Assembly (NCBI RefSeq): GCF_006517815.1
Contig: NZ_CP041198.1
Span: forward strand, 2,604,001-2,668,000
DNA length: 64,000 nt
Reading direction: 5' to 3'
Source of the DNA: Pseudarthrobacter sp. NIBRBAC000502770
GTDB lineage: Bacteria > Actinomycetota > Actinomycetes > Actinomycetales > Micrococcaceae
The first letter of the stretch is position 1, and each line of letters starts with the position of its first letter. The position numbers and the translations under genes were made by a program. The notes beneath the pieces are model-generated. The model had not been told where the DNA came from. It saw nothing but the letters and a program-made list of their open reading frames with translations, and did not search any database. Below are positions 16,601 through 26,432 of the stretch, in pieces.

Positions 16601-18082
16601 GGCCGGGCTGCCCGCGGCGCCCCAGTCCTGGACCGGCTTGGGCTTGGCGAAGAACAGTGCCACCGCCGCCCCGGCGAGCACAACGCCGGCGGGCAGCAGG
16701 ATCGACTGGGCCATCGCCGTCGAGAACCCTGCCTGCAGGAATCCGGGCAACGTACCGCCCATCGCCATCCCTTCACCGGCTGATGCCGCAGGGCCGCCGG
16801 ACGGGAGTTCCGCGGCGAGCCGGGACTGGATCAGGACGGCAATAGCTGCGCTGCCCAGCACGGCCCCGAACTGCCGGGTGGTGTTGTAGACGCCGGAACC
16901 TGCGCCGGCCTGGCGCGGCGGCAGGTTCCGGGTGGCGGTGGTGCTTAACGGTGCCCAGATGCCGGCGTTGGCGAACCCCAGGACAGCGCTGGGGAGAAGG
17001 AACAGCAGGATGGGTGTGTCCGGCTGCATGAGCAGGCCGTTCCAGACAAGGGCGACAGCCATCAGCGTCAGGCCGCCGGCGGCAAGGTATTTGGGGTTGA
17101 CCCGGTCCACGATCTTGCCCACCACGGGCGCCATGCCGCCCGAAATCAGCGCCATGGGCACCATCAGGAGTGCCGACTGGGTGGGCGTCAGGCCGCGGAC
17201 CAGCTGGTAGTAGAAGATCAGCGGCAGGCTGAAGGACGTGACGGTGAACCCCACCATGGTGATGCCAAGGTTGGCGAGGGAGAAGTTCCGGTCCCGGAAC
17301 AGGCCCAGCGGCAGGAGCGGTTCGCCCTTGTTGAAGCGCTGCCATGCCACGAAGGCGGCCAGGACTACCAGGCCGGCAATAATGAGTCCCCAGACGCTGA
17401 TGGGCCCGGTGATGGTCCCCCAGTTGTACGTCTCGCCTTCCTGGATACCGAAGACCAGGAGGAAGAGTCCGACGGCGCTCAGCAGGACGCCGGGGATATC
17501 GAACCGGTGCGGGTGGGTGCTCAGTGCCGGGACGTTGCGCATGGCCAGGATGAAGCCCACGACGCCGATGGGCACGTTGATGAAGAAGATCCACTCCCAG
17601 CCCAGGCCGTCCACCAGGACACCGCCCAGGATGGGCCCCACCAGGGTGGCCATGCCGGCCGTGGCACCCCAGACGGCCATGGCGGAGCCACGGCGGTCCG
17701 GCGGAAAGATGCGGGTGATGACCGCCATGGTCTGGGGCGTCATGACTGCGGCGCCGAGCCCCTGCACCACGCGGGCCGCGATCAGGGTTTCCACATTTTG
17801 GGCCAGGCCACACCACAGCGAGGCCAGGGTGAACACCACCAGGCCCAGCAGGTACAGCTTCCGCGGCCCGAACCTGTCACCGAGGCGGCCCGTTATGAGC
17901 AGCGGGACGGCGTAAGCCAGCAGGTAGGCGCTGGTCACCCAGATCACCGAGTTGATATCGGCGTGCAGTCCCTCCATGATCCGGGGATTCGCTACCGAGA
18001 CGATGGTGCTGTCGATCAGGATCATGAAGAACCCGATCACCAGGGACCACAGCGCCGGCCACGGCTTTTCTACGTTTTCCAC
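16562..18082 (-). CDS. MFS drug/proton antiporter, DHA2 (EmrB/QacA) family
   Basis: A 506-residue carrier with about 14 membrane spans. The family motif A loop is GRLGDRFGPRKLYLLGL, and motif C appears as GPILGGVLVDGLGWEWIFFINVP. Such carriers export drugs or metabolites using the proton gradient. The GTG start is preceded by AAGGATG. It sits 53 bases downstream of the ankyrin gene on the same strand, so it may be the last gene of that run. Specificity cannot be inferred. Its 3' end overlaps the convergent GNAT gene. Confidence 0.9.
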   Translation of the reverse strand: MENVEKPWPALWSLVIGFFMILIDSTIVSVANPRIMEGLHADINSVIWVTSAYLLAYAVPLLITGRLGDRFGPRKLYLLGLVVFTLASLWCGLAQNVETLIAARVVQGLGAAVMTPQTMAVITRIFPPDRRGSAMAVWGATAGMATLVGPILGGVLVDGLGWEWIFFINVPIGVVGFILAMRNVPALSTHPHRFDIPGVLLSAVGLFLLVFGIQEGETYNWGTITGPISVWGLIIAGLVVLAAFVAWQRFNKGEPLLPLGLFRDRNFSLANLGITMVGFTVTSFSLPLIFYYQLVRGLTPTQSALLMVPMALISGGMAPVVGKIVDRVNPKYLAAGGLTLMAVALVWNGLLMQPDTPILLFLLPSAVLGFANAGIWAPLSTTATRNLPPRQAGAGSGVYNTTRQFGAVLGSAAIAVLIQSRLAAELPSGGPAASAGEGMAMGGTLPGFLQAGFSTAMAQSILLPAGVVLAGAAVALFFAKPKPVQDWGAAGSPASAKVDAGLDSAG

Positions 18083-18135
18083 TCGGTCATCCTTCTGGAG
18101 TTTTGTTTTGGTGCCCGGGCGGAAACCCGGGAAGA

Positions 18136-18561
18136 TCAGCCCAGCAGGTCCAGGATCTCTTTGCGGGCAAACATTTGCGCTGCGGCCCTGGCCGACGGCG
18201 CACCGGCGTCCGGATCCGCTCCGGCGCCCAGCAGGACGCGGGCCACATCCGTGTAGCCCTTGAATGCCGCTCCGGCGAGGGGGGTCTGGCCCCGATCGTT
18301 GGCGGTGTTGGCGTCGGCGCCGTGCTGCAGCAGCAGCTGTACGGTTCCGGCATGGCCATGATACGCGGCGAGCATCAGCAGGGAGTCGCCGGCGGAGTTC
18401 GTCATGGTGGCGGGGACACCGGCCTCCAGGTAGGGACCAAGCAGCGCGGCGTCCCCTTCACGGGCAGCCTGGAAGAGCGTATGCGCCAAAGCCAGCGCAT
18501 CGTCGTCGTGCCCCTCCGTTGACTTCGCCGCGGCGTGGACGGGCGTGGTGTTCCCGGTCAT
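18136..18561 (-). CDS. ankyrin-repeat protein
   Basis: A 141-residue soluble protein with about three ankyrin repeats, for example SLLMLAAYHGHAGTVQLLLQ and TPLAGAAFKGYTDVARVLL. Ankyrin repeats bind other proteins. The start codon overlaps the stop of ygfZ by one base, so the two are translationally coupled. The partner is unknown; the coupling makes YgfZ or its clients worth testing. Confidence 0.88.
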   Translation of the reverse strand: MTGNTTPVHAAAKSTEGHDDDALALAHTLFQAAREGDAALLGPYLEAGVPATMTNSAGDSLLMLAAYHGHAGTVQLLLQHGADANTANDRGQTPLAGAAFKGYTDVARVLLGAGADPDAGAPSARAAAQMFARKEILDLLG

Positions 18562-19643
18562 CAGCGCGGCCCCCTCAGGAATCCGGTTTGGCGCCCCACA
18601 ACCTGGCCGGCGTCGGGGGCGACGATGAGCTCCTGGGCGGCCGCATACGGCTCATCGCCGTCCAGGACCGTCAGTACGTCATCCGGGGCCACTGAACGTT
18701 TTATGACTGCCAGGGCCACCGGACCCATCTCGTAGTGCTGCGCCACCGAGGTCACGGTCCCCACTTTCCGCTCCCCGGCCATGACGGGGCTGCCGGCGGC
18801 GGGCAGGGTGTGCTGCGATCCGTCCAGCTGGAGGAACACCAGCCGGCGCGGCGGGTGCCCGAGGTTGTGGACGCGGGCGATGGTTTCCTGGCCCTTGTAG
18901 CAACCCTTGGCCAGGTGCACGGCCGTGCGCAGCAAGTCCAGTTCGTGCGGGATGGTCTTGTCATCCGTTTCGGCGCCGATCCGGGGCCGCCAGGCGGCCA
19001 CGCGAAGGGCCTCAGCAGCGAGCACACCGGCCAGGGGCCGGCCGGCAAGGGCGTCCTCAAGGCCGCCGGCAGGGATGAGGTACTCGAACCAGGGACGTTC
19101 AAGGCCGGGGTGGTTCTCCTCGGAAACTGTGGCATAGGAGTACCCGCCCGCGGACACGTGTGGCCACGGGTCCTGCCAGGCGAGGTGCCCGGCCCATTCC
19201 GGCACGGCCCTGGTGCTGCCGGCCACGGCCCAGTCCGCGGAGACGTCGGCAATCTCGACCCGCAACATGAACTTCATGCGGTTGAGGTACTCGGCCAGCG
19301 GGGCGGCCTCCGTTGCTTCGACGATCAGCCAGGTGGTTTCCCCGTCATCGACCACACGGGCATCGAAGTCGATCCGGCCCTGGACGCTGAGGAGCAGCAG
19401 TTCGCTGGACTCGCCCGGCTTCAGGGCTGCCACCTGCTGGGAAGACAGGGTGTTGAGCCAGCTGAGCCTGTCGGGCCCGGTGACGGTGACCACGCCGCGG
19501 TGGGAAAGGTCGACGACGGCAGTTCCGGCGGCAAGGGCGCGCTGCTCGCGCAGCGGCTCGCCGTAGTGGGCGGCGACTCCGGCGTCAGGACCGGTGGCCT
19601 CGACGGCACCGGGGCGCGACAACAAAGGGCTGGGCGTAGTCAT
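18561..19643 (-). CDS. ygfZ: folate-binding protein YgfZ (Fe-S cluster assembly/repair)
   Basis: A 360-residue member of the GcvT-like YgfZ/IBA57 family, which uses tetrahydrofolate in maturation or repair of certain Fe-S proteins. The family signature KGCYKGQET is at residues 246-254, with the conserved Cys248. It belongs to a minus-strand run that also carries nitrobindin and a flavodoxin-like oxidoreductase, which fits protection of Fe-S and haem centres. The start lies 22 bases after the stop of the oxidoreductase gene. Confidence 0.93.
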   Translation of the reverse strand: MTTPSPLLSRPGAVEATGPDAGVAAHYGEPLREQRALAAGTAVVDLSHRGVVTVTGPDRLSWLNTLSSQQVAALKPGESSELLLLSVQGRIDFDARVVDDGETTWLIVEATEAAPLAEYLNRMKFMLRVEIADVSADWAVAGSTRAVPEWAGHLAWQDPWPHVSAGGYSYATVSEENHPGLERPWFEYLIPAGGLEDALAGRPLAGVLAAEALRVAAWRPRIGAETDDKTIPHELDLLRTAVHLAKGCYKGQETIARVHNLGHPPRRLVFLQLDGSQHTLPAAGSPVMAGERKVGTVTSVAQHYEMGPVALAVIKRSVAPDDVLTVLDGDEPYAAAQELIVAPDAGQVVGRQTGFLRGPR

Positions 19644-19665
19644 ATGAAGTAGAAGTCCTTGGAGG

Positions 19666-20403
19666 TCAGCGGTATTCCGGATTTTCGAAATCGAACCTTG
19701 TTCCGGCAGCCCATTCGCCGGGCAGGTTTCCGAACGCGGGGTAGCCCCCGGAGTCCTTGAGCGTCCGGGCCAGGTGCAGGAGGTTCCAGGTCATGAACGT
19801 CGTGTTCCGGTTGGTGAAGTCGGTTTCCGGGCCACCGGAGCCTTCATCGAGGTAGCTCGGGCCGGGCCCCACGGGTCCGATCCATCCGGCGTCGGCCTGC
19901 GGCGGGATGCTGAAGCCGATGTGCTGAAGGCTGTAGAGGACGTTCATGGCGCAATGCTTGATCCCGTCCTCGTTTCCGGTGATCAGGCAACCGCCGACCT
20001 TGGGATAGAACGCCCATTGGCCCTTGCTGTTGAGTTCGCCGGAGTGGGCGTAGAGGCGTTCGATCAGTTTCTTGGTCTGGGACGAGTTGTCCCCCAACCA
20101 GATGGGCCCGGCCACCACCACAATGTCGGCTTCCTTGACCGCGGGGTAAAGCTGGGGCCACTCGTCGGTGGCCCAGCCGTACTGGGTCATGTCGGGGTAG
20201 ACGCCGCTGGCGATGTCATGGTCCACCGTCCGGATCACCGTGGTGCCCACGCCGTGTTTTTCCATGATCATGCGGCTGATCCGGATCAGCCCGTCCGTAT
20301 TGGACGTCTGCGGCGACTTCTTCAGCGTGCCATTGAAGAAGACAGCTTTCAGGTCGCTGTAATCAGCCGGTGCTCCTGCTGCCTGGACGGTGCTTTCTCC
20401 CAC
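19666..20403 (-). CDS. flavodoxin-like NAD(P)H-dependent FMN oxidoreductase
   Basis: A 245-residue protein with a flavodoxin-fold FMN domain. The first strand and phosphate loop region is KAVFFNGTLKKSPQTSNT. The segment VVVAGPIWLGDNSSQTKKLIERL contacts the isoalloxazine ring, and GCLITGNEDGIKH follows. It resembles the NADPH-dependent FMN reductase family. The GTG start has a GAGGGGAG ribosome-binding site. It is upstream of ygfZ on the same strand. Confidence 0.85.
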   Translation of the reverse strand: MGESTVQAAGAPADYSDLKAVFFNGTLKKSPQTSNTDGLIRISRMIMEKHGVGTTVIRTVDHDIASGVYPDMTQYGWATDEWPQLYPAVKEADIVVVAGPIWLGDNSSQTKKLIERLYAHSGELNSKGQWAFYPKVGGCLITGNEDGIKHCAMNVLYSLQHIGFSIPPQADAGWIGPVGPGPSYLDEGSGGPETDFTNRNTTFMTWNLLHLARTLKDSGGYPAFGNLPGEWAAGTRFDFENPEYR

Positions 20404-20444
20404 GGTGCCGCTCCCCTCTTATGGGTCCGGAAGACCCTGTCTGG

Positions 20445-21053
20445 TCATGAGACCCGGTGCAGGAACGCAGAGGCGTGGGCCTCCAGCCCTTTTCCTGCGT
20501 CACCCCCGGTGGCAACGTCCCAGCGCCACAACAGGTTGCCGTCCACCAGGCCAAATATGCGGGTGGCGGCGCTGTAGTCCTTGGAGTGGCTGCCGCGCAT
20601 CACCATGTCGGTGGTCAGCTGGATCTGAGGCCCTTTGATTTGGCCGTAGTACAGCTCCGTGATGCCGCCGGGGTGGGCGATGGATACGGAGATGTCGAAG
20701 CCGCCGTCCTTGTTGCGCAGCGCTTCGACCTCGTCGGCGCTTTTCAACACGGGAACGATGTCTGCCGGCACTAGCCCAGGGCCGCCGTCGGCGTCTAGCT
20801 GCTTGCGCTCCAGCGCCCAGAAGCCGGTTTCGACGGTGAGCGGACGCAGGCGCGTCCCTTCGTCGTCGGTCAACCAGCTTTCGGCACGGTACTGCAGGTA
20901 CGGCAGCCCGTTGTGGGTGAAGGAGACGTGCTGCAGGAAGTGTTCAGAATCCTCATCGCCGCTGCCCAACCGCCCCCGGCCCTCCCACTCACCGATGAGC
21001 CAGGACAGGGGGACGAGTTCGGGGGTCAGGTCTGTAGGAATCTCAATGGGCAT
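20445..21053 (-). CDS. nitrobindin-family haem protein (peroxynitrite isomerase type)
   Basis: A 202-residue beta-barrel protein of the nitrobindin/FABP-like (THAP4) family. The family motif WLIGEWEGRG is at residues 18-27. The C-terminal FLHRVS carries the His expected as proximal haem ligand. Members bind ferric haem and isomerise peroxynitrite to nitrate. With narGHJI and GlnR in the same window, a role in nitrogen-oxide detoxification is plausible. The length is somewhat above the roughly 160 residues of compact members. Confidence 0.88.
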   Translation of the reverse strand: MPIEIPTDLTPELVPLSWLIGEWEGRGRLGSGDEDSEHFLQHVSFTHNGLPYLQYRAESWLTDDEGTRLRPLTVETGFWALERKQLDADGGPGLVPADIVPVLKSADEVEALRNKDGGFDISVSIAHPGGITELYYGQIKGPQIQLTTDMVMRGSHSKDYSAATRIFGLVDGNLLWRWDVATGGDAGKGLEAHASAFLHRVS

Positions 21054-21095
21054 TGGTATTACCTCCAGCTACGGCCGGTCCCGGGAAAGGGGTGG

Positions 21096-21209
21096 CTACT
21101 GCTGGCCCTTGAAGAGGCGGTAGACCACGAAGCCGGCGAACCAGGCCATGGACAGGCTCGCGATGCCGAGCAGGACAAGGAAGAAGATTTCAAAAGCAAG
21201 TACGGACAT
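21096..21209 (-). CDS. 37-residue single-span membrane peptide
   Basis: A short reading frame starting MSVLAFEIFFLVLLGI and ending FVVYRLFKGQQ. It has one hydrophobic helix (about residues 3-31) and a basic C-terminus. AGGATGG precedes the ATG at good spacing, and third-position GC fits a real gene. It lies between the membrane-protein gene and nitrobindin on the same strand. No function can be assigned; a small regulator or stabiliser of a membrane complex is possible. Confidence 0.65.
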   Translation of the reverse strand: MSVLAFEIFFLVLLGIASLSMAWFAGFVVYRLFKGQQ

Positions 21210-21225
21210 GGTGCCATCCTAACCG

Positions 21226-21993
21226 TTAGTAGATGAGTAGTTTGTCTATGAAGTACGCAAGGGATCCAACAGCCGAGACCGGGGCCAGCCCCATGCCCAG
21301 GGCGGCCAGGATGTTCAGTGGCGCACCGCGCAGGGTGGCCAGCCGCCGGAAGCTCGCCAGCACCGCGCCCACAACCACGCCGAAGATGGCCGCCGGCAGG
21401 ACGGCAATGTCCGACAGGACCAGCCCGGCCAGCGGACCGGCAAGGCCTGCAAGCACCACTCCGAGCGGGGCAACAATGCTGTCCGGCCAGCGGATGAGCC
21501 CGGCCAGCAGGGCCACAGCCGCGCTGATCGCCGCCACCAGGAGCATCTCGCGGACACCGTTGAAGCGGGAGCCGGCAATCCAGCCTGCTCCCAGGCAGGA
21601 CAGCAGGACACCGGCGCAGCACCCCAGGGTGGATTCCAGCCGTTGCGCCTGTCCTGTTCCGCGGATGAGCTGCACCACGAACACGGCCATCATTCCCAAG
21701 GCCACGAAGCCGGGAGTCCAGTCCAGGTATCCGGGGGCAGGCACCAGGGCGGCGGCTATGGCCGCGCCTGCACCCGGCAGGGCGATAACTGCGGCGAGGG
21801 TCTTCTTGGCGGGAATGCGGAGGAAGTGCGGCCAGCCGATGCCCACCGCCACGGCGATCACGATGCCCACCACCACGAGTGCCTCCGGCGAGGCGTAGAC
21901 CCCGGCGATGATCGCGATGAGGCCGGCGATCCCGACGACGCCGACGGTCCAGGAGCCCAGTGAACGCGCGGGAGCCTGCAGTTCCGCCGTCAT
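21226..21993 (-). CDS. polytopic membrane protein of unknown function
   Basis: A protein of about 255 residues with eight or so hydrophobic segments and almost no soluble domain. The start at 21993 (MTAELQAPARSL) is preferred; an upstream ATG at 22044 is in frame but adds a polar stretch with no support. No transporter motif is recognisable. It is divergent from glnR and heads the minus-strand run that includes the 37-residue peptide and nitrobindin. Confidence 0.75.
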   Translation of the reverse strand: MTAELQAPARSLGSWTVGVVGIAGLIAIIAGVYASPEALVVVGIVIAVAVGIGWPHFLRIPAKKTLAAVIALPGAGAAIAAALVPAPGYLDWTPGFVALGMMAVFVVQLIRGTGQAQRLESTLGCCAGVLLSCLGAGWIAGSRFNGVREMLLVAAISAAVALLAGLIRWPDSIVAPLGVVLAGLAGPLAGLVLSDIAVLPAAIFGVVVGAVLASFRRLATLRGAPLNILAALGMGLAPVSAVGSLAYFIDKLLIY

Positions 21994-22332
21994 GCGTGGC
22001 CCGGCCTGTGCTTCGTCGGTGCACTCACTGCGCTGTTTTCCCATCCTGGCGGTCGGCCGGAAGGCAGGTCTGCCCCCTCATGGCAGGGCGGGTGCGCCCT
22101 GGTCCAATCCTGCCTTATGTGAACTGGATATGTCGCAAATGGTGCCGGTCCACGTCCTGAATCTGTGGCCAGGGAGGGGCTGCCGGGTATACTCAAAGCT
22201 CAGCTACGCTCCCTGCTGAGGTGGCTGGCCGGCGGCGTGCTGACGGTCCAAAACCTTCCGCAGGAGCCAGTACCGGCCGGTGAGAATCCGGTTCAGTCGC
22301 CCAATGATGCGCGGACAGCCCTTGGAGGAACA

Positions 22333-23031
22333 ATGTCGCACATCCTGTTACTGACCAACAGCACCGGTTCTTCGGTGGACATCCTGCCTGCCCTCGAGCT
22401 GCTGAACCACAGGGTCCATATCCTCCCCGCCGAACCAACGGCCCTCCTGGAAACAGACCCCTGCGACATTGTCCTGCTGGACGCCCGCAAGGACCTGGTG
22501 GGCGCCCGTTCCCTCACCCAGCTCCTGAAGGCCACAGGCCTCAGCGCCCCGCTGGTGCTGATCCTGACCGAAGGTGGCATGGCGGCGGTGTCCTCCGCGT
22601 GGGCCGTTGACGACATCGTCCTCGATTCCGCGGGCCCCGCCGAGGTGGAGGCCCGTATCCGGCTGTCCGTTGCCCGGGCAGTACCCGAGCAGGAAGACGC
22701 GCCCAGCGAAATCCGTGCCGCCGGCGTCGTCATCGATGAGGCAAGCTACACGGCCCGGGTCAACGGGGCGCCCCTGAACCTGACCTTCAAGGAGTTCGAA
22801 CTCCTGAAGTACCTGGCGCAGCACCCTGGCCGCGTGTTCACCCGGCAGCAACTGCTGACGGAGGTGTGGGGCTACGACTACTACGGCGGCACGCGCACCG
22901 TGGACGTCCACGTCCGGCGCCTGCGGGCAAAGCTCGGAGCGGACCACGAGAACCTGATCAGCACCGTCCGGAACGTCGGCTACCGCCTCACGCTGGTCCG
23001 GCAGCAGGAAGATGAACTCACGGAGGCATGA
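22333..23031 (+). CDS. glnR: GlnR-type orphan response regulator (global nitrogen regulator)
   Basis: A 232-residue OmpR-family protein. The receiver-like domain (1-120, [15 protein letters not shown]) matches the atypical receiver of actinobacterial GlnR. The C-terminal winged helix (about 135-225) carries [20 protein letters not shown] and [15 protein letters not shown]. No kinase is adjacent. The ATG at 22333 has an excellent TTGGAGGAAC ribosome-binding site; the longer in-frame ORF from 22165 lacks one. The intergenic region from 21994 to 22332 contains a TATACT -10 candidate at 22188-22193 and otherwise nothing I recognise. It is followed by mshD, as in mycobacteria. GlnR typically activates ammonium, nitrate and nitrite genes under nitrogen limitation. 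Confidence 0.9.
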   Translation: MSHILLLTNSTGSSVDILPALELLNHRVHILPAEPTALLETDPCDIVLLDARKDLVGARSLTQLLKATGLSAPLVLILTEGGMAAVSSAWAVDDIVLDSAGPAEVEARIRLSVARAVPEQEDAPSEIRAAGVVIDEASYTARVNGAPLNLTFKEFELLKYLAQHPGRVFTRQQLLTEVWGYDYYGGTRTVDVHVRRLRAKLGADHENLISTVRNVGYRLTLVRQQEDELTEA

Positions 23032-23064
23032 GCCTGAGCTGCCGCCGGCGTATAGCCTTGGCTC

Positions 23065-24033
23065 ATGACTCCAGCGCATCCGCAGAAGTGGCCCGTCCAT
23101 GTTGTCCGGGGCGGAGTTGACCAGCAACTGCTGAAAGACTGCCGTGACCTTCTGGCCGCGGCTGAGGAATCGGACGGCAATCCTTCCATTTCCGAGCAAA
23201 CCTTGGTGACCATGCGCGCCGGTGACTCGGCGGAGCACAGCCTCCTGACTCTGGCCCTCTACGCTCCCGACGAGGACTCCGATCCGGCCACCGGCCAGGA
23301 CCTGGCGGGCTTCGCCGTCGTGGTTGAGGAGCCGGACGGCAGCGGCATCCTGGAAATCGCCGTCCATCCCTCCTACCGGAACCAGGGCGTGGCGGACCGC
23401 CTGGTGGGCGCGCTCAAGGAGGTCCGGGGCTTCAACGGGCTGAACGCCTGGTCGCATGGCAACCATGAAGCCGCTGCCGACCTCGCCGCGCGCTACGGGT
23501 ATGCGCCGGTACGCGAGTTGTGGAAGATGAGGATGACGACGGCGGGCGCGGACCTGCCCGATGCCGGCCTGCCGGACGGGGTGGCCATCCGCACGTTCGT
23601 TCCGGGCAAGGATGAAGAGGCGTGGCTGGTAGCCAACCGGGCAGCATTCGCCCACCACCCCGAGCAGGGCAGCCTCACCAGGGCCGACCTCGAGGCGCGC
23701 ATGGCGGAAGACTGGTTCGACCCGTCCGGCTTCCTCCTCGCCGAGGACCGGGACGGCAGGCTGCTGGGGTACCACTGGACCAAGGTCCACCCACGCCACG
23801 GCACCCACCCGGCCATCGGCGAGGTCTACGTGGTGGGCGTGACACCTGACGCGCAGGGCATGGGACTGGGCAAGGCACTGACCATTGCCGGCATCAAGCA
23901 CCTCCGCGACTCAGGACTGGCCGGTGTGATGCTGTACGTGGATGCGGACAACGCTCCGGCTGTCGCGTTGTACCGGCGGCTCGGTTTCAGCCGCTGGGAC
24001 ATGGACGTCATGTACGGCCCCGCCGCCGGGTAG
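23065..24033 (+). CDS. mshD: mycothiol synthase
   Basis: A 322-residue tandem GNAT enzyme performing the last step of mycothiol synthesis, acetylation of Cys-GlcN-Ins. The N-terminal GNAT loop is VHPSYRNQGVADRLVGAL (about residues 105-125) and the C-terminal one is VTPDAQGMGLGKALTIAG (about 255-275). The late segment MLYVDADNAPAVALYRRLGF is typical. The gene directly follows glnR, a conserved actinobacterial neighbourhood. Its presence indicates that mycothiol is the main thiol here. Confidence 0.93.
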   Translation: MTPAHPQKWPVHVVRGGVDQQLLKDCRDLLAAAEESDGNPSISEQTLVTMRAGDSAEHSLLTLALYAPDEDSDPATGQDLAGFAVVVEEPDGSGILEIAVHPSYRNQGVADRLVGALKEVRGFNGLNAWSHGNHEAAADLAARYGYAPVRELWKMRMTTAGADLPDAGLPDGVAIRTFVPGKDEEAWLVANRAAFAHHPEQGSLTRADLEARMAEDWFDPSGFLLAEDRDGRLLGYHWTKVHPRHGTHPAIGEVYVVGVTPDAQGMGLGKALTIAGIKHLRDSGLAGVMLYVDADNAPAVALYRRLGFSRWDMDVMYGPAAG

Positions 24034-24171
24034 CCGGGAGGTCGGGAGGCCGGAGCAATCCCTGGCACGGCGTAAAACAAAGGCCGTGGGGGCGGTGAAT
24101 GCTTGTAAGGTTGAAATGGAGCCGCGCGGGGCGGAAGCGCAGGCACCGGAGCGCCAGCTAAAGGAGAAGCC

Positions 24172-26421
24172 ATGAACCCGGAACCGTCCGGAACAGCCAC
24201 GTCCCAGGATGTTGCGGTGCCTGTCCGGGCCCGCTTCGGCTCATCCGAGGTACCGGCATCCAGGGCCACGCAGGATCGCATCGACATCCCCGAATTCGCA
24301 CCGAACCTGCAGCCCGAAGGCGACATCCGGCCCGACCGGTTCCTGGACCGCGAGCTGAGCTGGCTCGCCTTCAATTCGCGGGTGCTGGAACTGGCGGAAG
24401 ACCCTACCCTCCACCTGCTGGAGCGGGTCAGCTTCCTGTCCATTTTTGCCTCCAACCTGGACGAATTCTTCATGGTCCGCGTGGCAGGCCTGAAGCGCCG
24501 CATCGCCACCGGGCTGGCCGTCCCCTCCCCTGCCGGGCTCAGCCCTGTCGAGGTGCTGGAGCGGATCAGCGAAGAAGCCCACCGGCTCCAGCAGCGCCAT
24601 GCACAGGTTTTCGCCGAGCAGATCCGGCCCGCGCTGGCGTACGAGCACATCCACGTCATGCAGTGGGGGGAACTGGACGACGCCGCCCAGCAGCAGCTCA
24701 GCGTCATGTTCGCGGAAAAGGTCTTCCCCATCCTCACGCCGCTGGCCGTGGATCCCGCGCACCCGTTCCCGTACATCTCCGGCCTGTCGCTGAACCTCGC
24801 CGTGGTGGTCAGGAACCCCGTAAGCGACAAGGAGCTCTTCGCCCGCGTCAAGGTCCCGGACCAGCTGCCGCGGCTGATTTCCATTGACGGCCCCCGCGCC
24901 GGTGCGGTGCCGGGCCGGGTGGCACGGTTCATCGCACTGGAGGAAGTCATCGCCGTCCACCTGGACAAGCTCTTCCCCGGCATGGAGGTCCTGGAGCACC
25001 ACACCTTCCGCGTCACCCGCAATGAAGACGTGGAGGTTGAGGAAGACGACGCCGAGAACCTCCTGCAGGCCCTGGAGAAGGAACTCCTCCGCCGCCGGTT
25101 CGGGCCGCCTGTCCGGCTGGAAGTCACCAATGACATCAACCCCAACATCCGGGCGCTGCTGATCCGTGAGCTGGGCGTGGAGGAGTCCGAGGTGTACTCG
25201 GTGCCGGCGCCGCTGGACATGCGGGGCCTGTCCGTCATAGCCGGCATCGATCGGGCGGACCTGCACTACCCCAAGCACGTCCCGCACACCTCCCGGTACC
25301 TGAACGAGTCCGAAACGTCCAAGGCCGCCAACGTGTTTGCTGCCATGCGGCGCCGGGACATTCTGCTGCACCACCCCTACGATTCGTTCTCCACCTCCGT
25401 GCAGGCGTTCCTGGAGCAGGCTGCGGCAGACCCGAAGGTCCAGGCCATCAAGCAGACCCTGTACCGGACCTCCGGGGACTCCCCCATTGTGGATGCCCTG
25501 ATCGACGCCGCCGAGGCCGGCAAGCAGGTGCTGGCACTGGTGGAAATCAAGGCCAGGTTCGATGAGCAGGCCAACATCTCGTGGGCCCGCAAACTGGAGC
25601 AGGCCGGCGTCCATGTGGTGTACGGGATCGTGGGCCTGAAGACGCACTGCAAGCTGTCCCTGGTGGTCCGGCAGGAAGTGGACGGCCTGCGCCGCTACTG
25701 CCACATCGGTACCGGCAACTACCACCCGCGCACCGCCCGGTACTACGAGGACCTGGGCCTGCTGACCGCCGACGAACAGGTGGGGCAGGATCTTTCCAAG
25801 CTGTTCAACCAGCTTTCCGGCTACGCGCCCAAGTCGACGTTCAAGCGCCTCCTGGTGGCACCCCGTTCCGTGCGTTCCGGCCTCATCGACCGCATCGAAA
25901 CCGAGATCCGCAATGCCCGCGCCGGAATTCCCGGACACGTGCAGATCAAGGTGAACTCGATGGTGGACGAAGCCATTATCGACTCGCTGTACCGCGCGTC
26001 CCAGGCGGGCGTGAAGGTGGACGTGGTGGTCCGGGGCATCTGTTCGCTGCGGCCCGGCGTTCCCGGCCTCAGCGAGCACATCACGGTCCGCTCGATCCTG
26101 GGCCGGTTCCTGGAGCACTCACGGGTGTTCGCATTCGCCAACGGCGGGGACCCCGTGGTGTACATCGGCTCCGCGGACATGATGCACCGCAACCTCGACC
26201 GCCGGGTGGAGGCCCTGGTCCAGTTGGCCAGTGCGGACGACATCGCCTACGTCCTTGACCTCCTGCAGCGCTACATGGATCCGGAGACCTCCAGCTGGCA
26301 TCTTGACAACCAGGGCCATTGGACCCGGCACCACCTCTCCGAGGACGGGAAGCCGCTCGAAGACGTCCAGTCCTGGCTGCTGGCGTCCCGGCCGCGGCAA
26401 CGCAGCCTGAGCCGGCGATAA
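24172..26421 (+). CDS. ppk: polyphosphate kinase 1
   Basis: A 749-residue PPK1 that polymerises the gamma-phosphate of ATP into polyphosphate. The N-terminal domain begins with [20 protein letters not shown]. The two phospholipase-D-like domains carry His492 ([11 protein letters not shown]) and His511 ([11 protein letters not shown]). They are 19 residues apart, the same spacing as the catalytic pair of the E. coli enzyme. The ATG is preceded by AAGGAGAAG. The next gene is mutT1-like, a conserved pairing. Confidence 0.95.
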   Translation: MNPEPSGTATSQDVAVPVRARFGSSEVPASRATQDRIDIPEFAPNLQPEGDIRPDRFLDRELSWLAFNSRVLELAEDPTLHLLERVSFLSIFASNLDEFFMVRVAGLKRRIATGLAVPSPAGLSPVEVLERISEEAHRLQQRHAQVFAEQIRPALAYEHIHVMQWGELDDAAQQQLSVMFAEKVFPILTPLAVDPAHPFPYISGLSLNLAVVVRNPVSDKELFARVKVPDQLPRLISIDGPRAGAVPGRVARFIALEEVIAVHLDKLFPGMEVLEHHTFRVTRNEDVEVEEDDAENLLQALEKELLRRRFGPPVRLEVTNDINPNIRALLIRELGVEESEVYSVPAPLDMRGLSVIAGIDRADLHYPKHVPHTSRYLNESETSKAANVFAAMRRRDILLHHPYDSFSTSVQAFLEQAAADPKVQAIKQTLYRTSGDSPIVDALIDAAEAGKQVLALVEIKARFDEQANISWARKLEQAGVHVVYGIVGLKTHCKLSLVVRQEVDGLRRYCHIGTGNYHPRTARYYEDLGLLTADEQVGQDLSKLFNQLSGYAPKSTFKRLLVAPRSVRSGLIDRIETEIRNARAGIPGHVQIKVNSMVDEAIIDSLYRASQAGVKVDVVVRGICSLRPGVPGLSEHITVRSILGRFLEHSRVFAFANGGDPVVYIGSADMMHRNLDRRVEALVQLASADDIAYVLDLLQRYMDPETSSWHLDNQGHWTRHHLSEDGKPLEDVQSWLLASRPRQRSLSRR

Positions 26422-26432
26422 GGGCCGCCGCG

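Noticed and set aside
18100..18135. CCCGGG hairpin between the MFS and ankyrin genes as a terminator
   Set aside because: The stem is only six pairs and is followed by an A-rich rather than T-rich run on the relevant strand.
22165..22332. Extended N-terminus for GlnR
   Set aside because: The added residues do not resemble the family and the ATG at 22333 has a far better ribosome-binding site.
22348..26118. Very long antisense reading frames opposite glnR/mshD and ppk (over 500 and 600 codons)
   Set aside because: They mirror GC-rich third positions of well-identified genes and show no family motifs.
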